A stretch of 64,000 bases of DNA, from the NCBI GenBank assembly GCA_905221605.1, contig CAJNDS010002633.1:72001-136000 (forward strand). Reading direction: 5' to 3'. Below the pieces are notes generated by a model. It was not told where the DNA came from and searched no databases. It worked only from the letters and a program-made list of their open reading frames with translations. Positions 63,146-64,000 of this stretch are shown in pieces (position 1 is the first letter of the stretch; each line of letters opens with the position of its first letter). This DNA comes from Symbiodinium natans. Lineage: Eukaryota > Sar > Dinophyceae > Suessiales > Symbiodiniaceae. The position numbers were made by a program, and so were the translations under genes.

Positions 63146-63331
63146 GAAGGAGTTTGGGTTTGGTGCTTATCTTATTGTTCAGGGCTTACATGTAGGTTTG
63201 CAGCAGCTTGCTATCATCCCAGCCTAAGAGTTACTGTACATCCTGAACCCTAACCTCCACCTCCCCTTGGAACCTGAAGAACAATATAAAGTTGGGGTTT
63301 AGGGTTTAGGGTTTCGGGTTAAGGGTTTAAG

Positions 63332-63400
63332 GGGGTGCTTCCGGCTGAGCTGCCTGTGGATTCTAAGTTCCTGCGTCAAAGACTCCACTTGGGGTTGCAG
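63332..63400 (+). CDS. Candidate exon between TTTAGGG arrays
   Basis: The frame reads GVLPAELPVDSKFLRQRLHL, GLQ and continues FRV-stop in the following TTTAGGG array. The left edge is the TTTAAGGG end of the previous array. Composition is protein-like, but only 23 codons. Confidence 0.25.
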
Positions 63401-63469
63401 TTTAGGGTTTAGGGTTTAGGGTTCAATTAGGGTTTAGGGCTTTGGGTTTAGGGTTTGGAGCCTCAAACC

Positions 63470-63605
63470 CTCAAACCCTCAAACCCTCAAACCCTCAAAC
63501 CCTCAAACCCTCAAACCCTCAAACCCTCAAACCCTCAAACCCTCAAACCCTCAAACCCTCAAACCCTCAAACCCTCAAACCCTCAAACCCTCAAACCCTC
63601 AAACC
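63470..63605 (-). repeat. CCCTCAAA octamer array, about 17 units
   Basis: Perfect CCCTCAAA octamers grading into CCCTAAA heptamers at 63600-63635. After a 100-bp island open in all three plus frames (63645-63740), TTTAGGG repeats follow (63742-63836). Confidence 0.95.
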
Positions 63606-64000
63606 CTAAACCCTAAACCCTAAACCCTAAACCCCAAACCCCGAACCTTACAAACGAAGGCTCTATATCCATGCTGGACTCATCCGCATTGGCATCCTCA
63701 GCTTGGAAGCCGCGCGAATGCTGCCCGTGGCTCAGGGGACCTTTAGGGTTTAGGGTTTAGGGTTTAGGGTTTAGGGTTTAGGGTTTAGAGTTTAGGGTTT
63801 AGGGTTTAGGGTTTGGGGTTTAGGGTTTGGGCTGGATTATCAGGTGGTGGTGCTTGGGATTTGTAGGCTTTTGAGGTTTAGACCTGGGGGTTTCAGGTGT
63901 GGCGTTGGGGGTTCAGGGTTTCGGGCTGAATTTGGATGTTGGGCACCCCAAAGCCAGTTGGAACAAAGAGCTTCCGGCCTGGTTTAGGGGGTAGGGTGTA

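Larger units (their letters stand above)
37400..63990. repeat. Interstitial telomere-repeat mosaic, region 2
   Basis: Alternating TTTAGGG and CCCTAAA arrays with unique islands between them. In most of the region the order is CCCTAAA, island, TTTAGGG, spacer, CCCTAAA and so on (for example around 41380-41580, 45081-45420, 46280-46545, 47175-47480, 49125-49385, 51655-52010, 52720-53005, 54330-54670 and 62440-62650). Variants include CCCCTAAA, CCCTCAAA, TTTGGGG, TTCAGGG and TTTCGGG. Islands of 300 bp or more with no supported gene are 37330-37640, 39190-39440, 42330-42760, 42780-43250, 49390-49575, 52020-52240 and 53970-54330. Confidence 0.9.

Noticed and set aside
63645-63740. Strong exon reading (YKRRLYIHAGLIRIGIL)
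   Set aside because: All three plus frames are open and look equally protein-like, so no frame can be preferred. It is kept only as an example of the limit of this evidence.
1-64000. CRISPR-like array among the regular repeats (60- and 88-bp satellites)
   Set aside because: There are no unique spacers between identical repeats. The units are contiguous satellites of eukaryotic type.
1-64000. True chromosome end
   Set aside because: Telomere heptamers occur in dozens of short internal runs of both polarities with unique DNA on both sides. Neither window edge shows a long terminal array.
1-64000. Dinoflagellate spliced-leader, 5S or other rRNA gene
   Set aside because: No sequence resembling the 22-nt spliced leader or conserved rRNA segments was found on either strand by eye.

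Overview
The window looks like nuclear DNA of an intron-rich alveolate, most probably a dinoflagellate. Three things point there: very many interstitial TTTAGGG/CCCTAAA heptamers (the telomere type of dinoflagellates, chromerids, coccidians and plants), an almost complete lack of long genes, and one recognisable protein-kinase exon (12681-12767) that fits its family only if a GC donor (AAG|GC) and an AG|G acceptor are used, a known dinoflagellate habit. A coccidian apicomplexan is the main alternative, because Eimeria-type genomes also carry interspersed AAACCCT heptamers, but the CAG-repeat genes expected there are not seen. No rRNA, tRNA, spliced-leader RNA, CRISPR array or bacterial-type operon was found.

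Layout. 1-3376: AT-rich satellite of about 160-bp units built from alternating fold-backs. 3369-9360: purine/pyrimidine-biased block with (CT)n tracts and several 250-500 bp repeat families. 9362-9830: unique spacer ending at a short boundary motif. 9838-20340: mosaic of TTTAGGG/CCCTAAA arrays and 60-300 bp unique islands; it includes a roughly 1.9 kb fold-back element (12093-13977) that holds the kinase exon, and a 316-bp C/T tract. 20479-33604: a 13 kb composite of satellites and polypurine repeats bounded by inverted copies of one 30-40 bp motif next to (AT)n. 33588-36440: a second composite of two palindromic satellites, also bounded by inverted repeats plus (AT)n. 36440-36745: AT-rich simple sequence. 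37400-63990: a second, longer telomere-repeat mosaic with exon-sized islands, small fold-back elements and a segmental duplication (56396-59340).

Two themes connect the parts. First, unrelated repeats share one architecture, chains of inverted repeats: the TTTAAAG satellite, the TTAGATAGTT array, the AACCTTTAAACCC array, the CTCGAG palindrome array, and the telomeric mosaic itself. In the mosaic the heptamer polarity alternates, so many unique islands read CCCTAAA...island...TTTAGGG, the orientation of a small linear DNA capped by a telomere at each end. Second, many islands are exon-sized, open in at least one frame, and have splice-like edges that the telomeric repeat itself often supplies (TTTAG|G as acceptor, G|GTTTAG as donor). 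The kinase fragment and, less surely, an isoaspartyl-methyltransferase-like fragment are the only homologies I can name. All other coding calls are candidate exons or gene fragments. They rest on open frames and splice-like borders, and because the islands are short and often GC-rich, several frames are frequently open at once.
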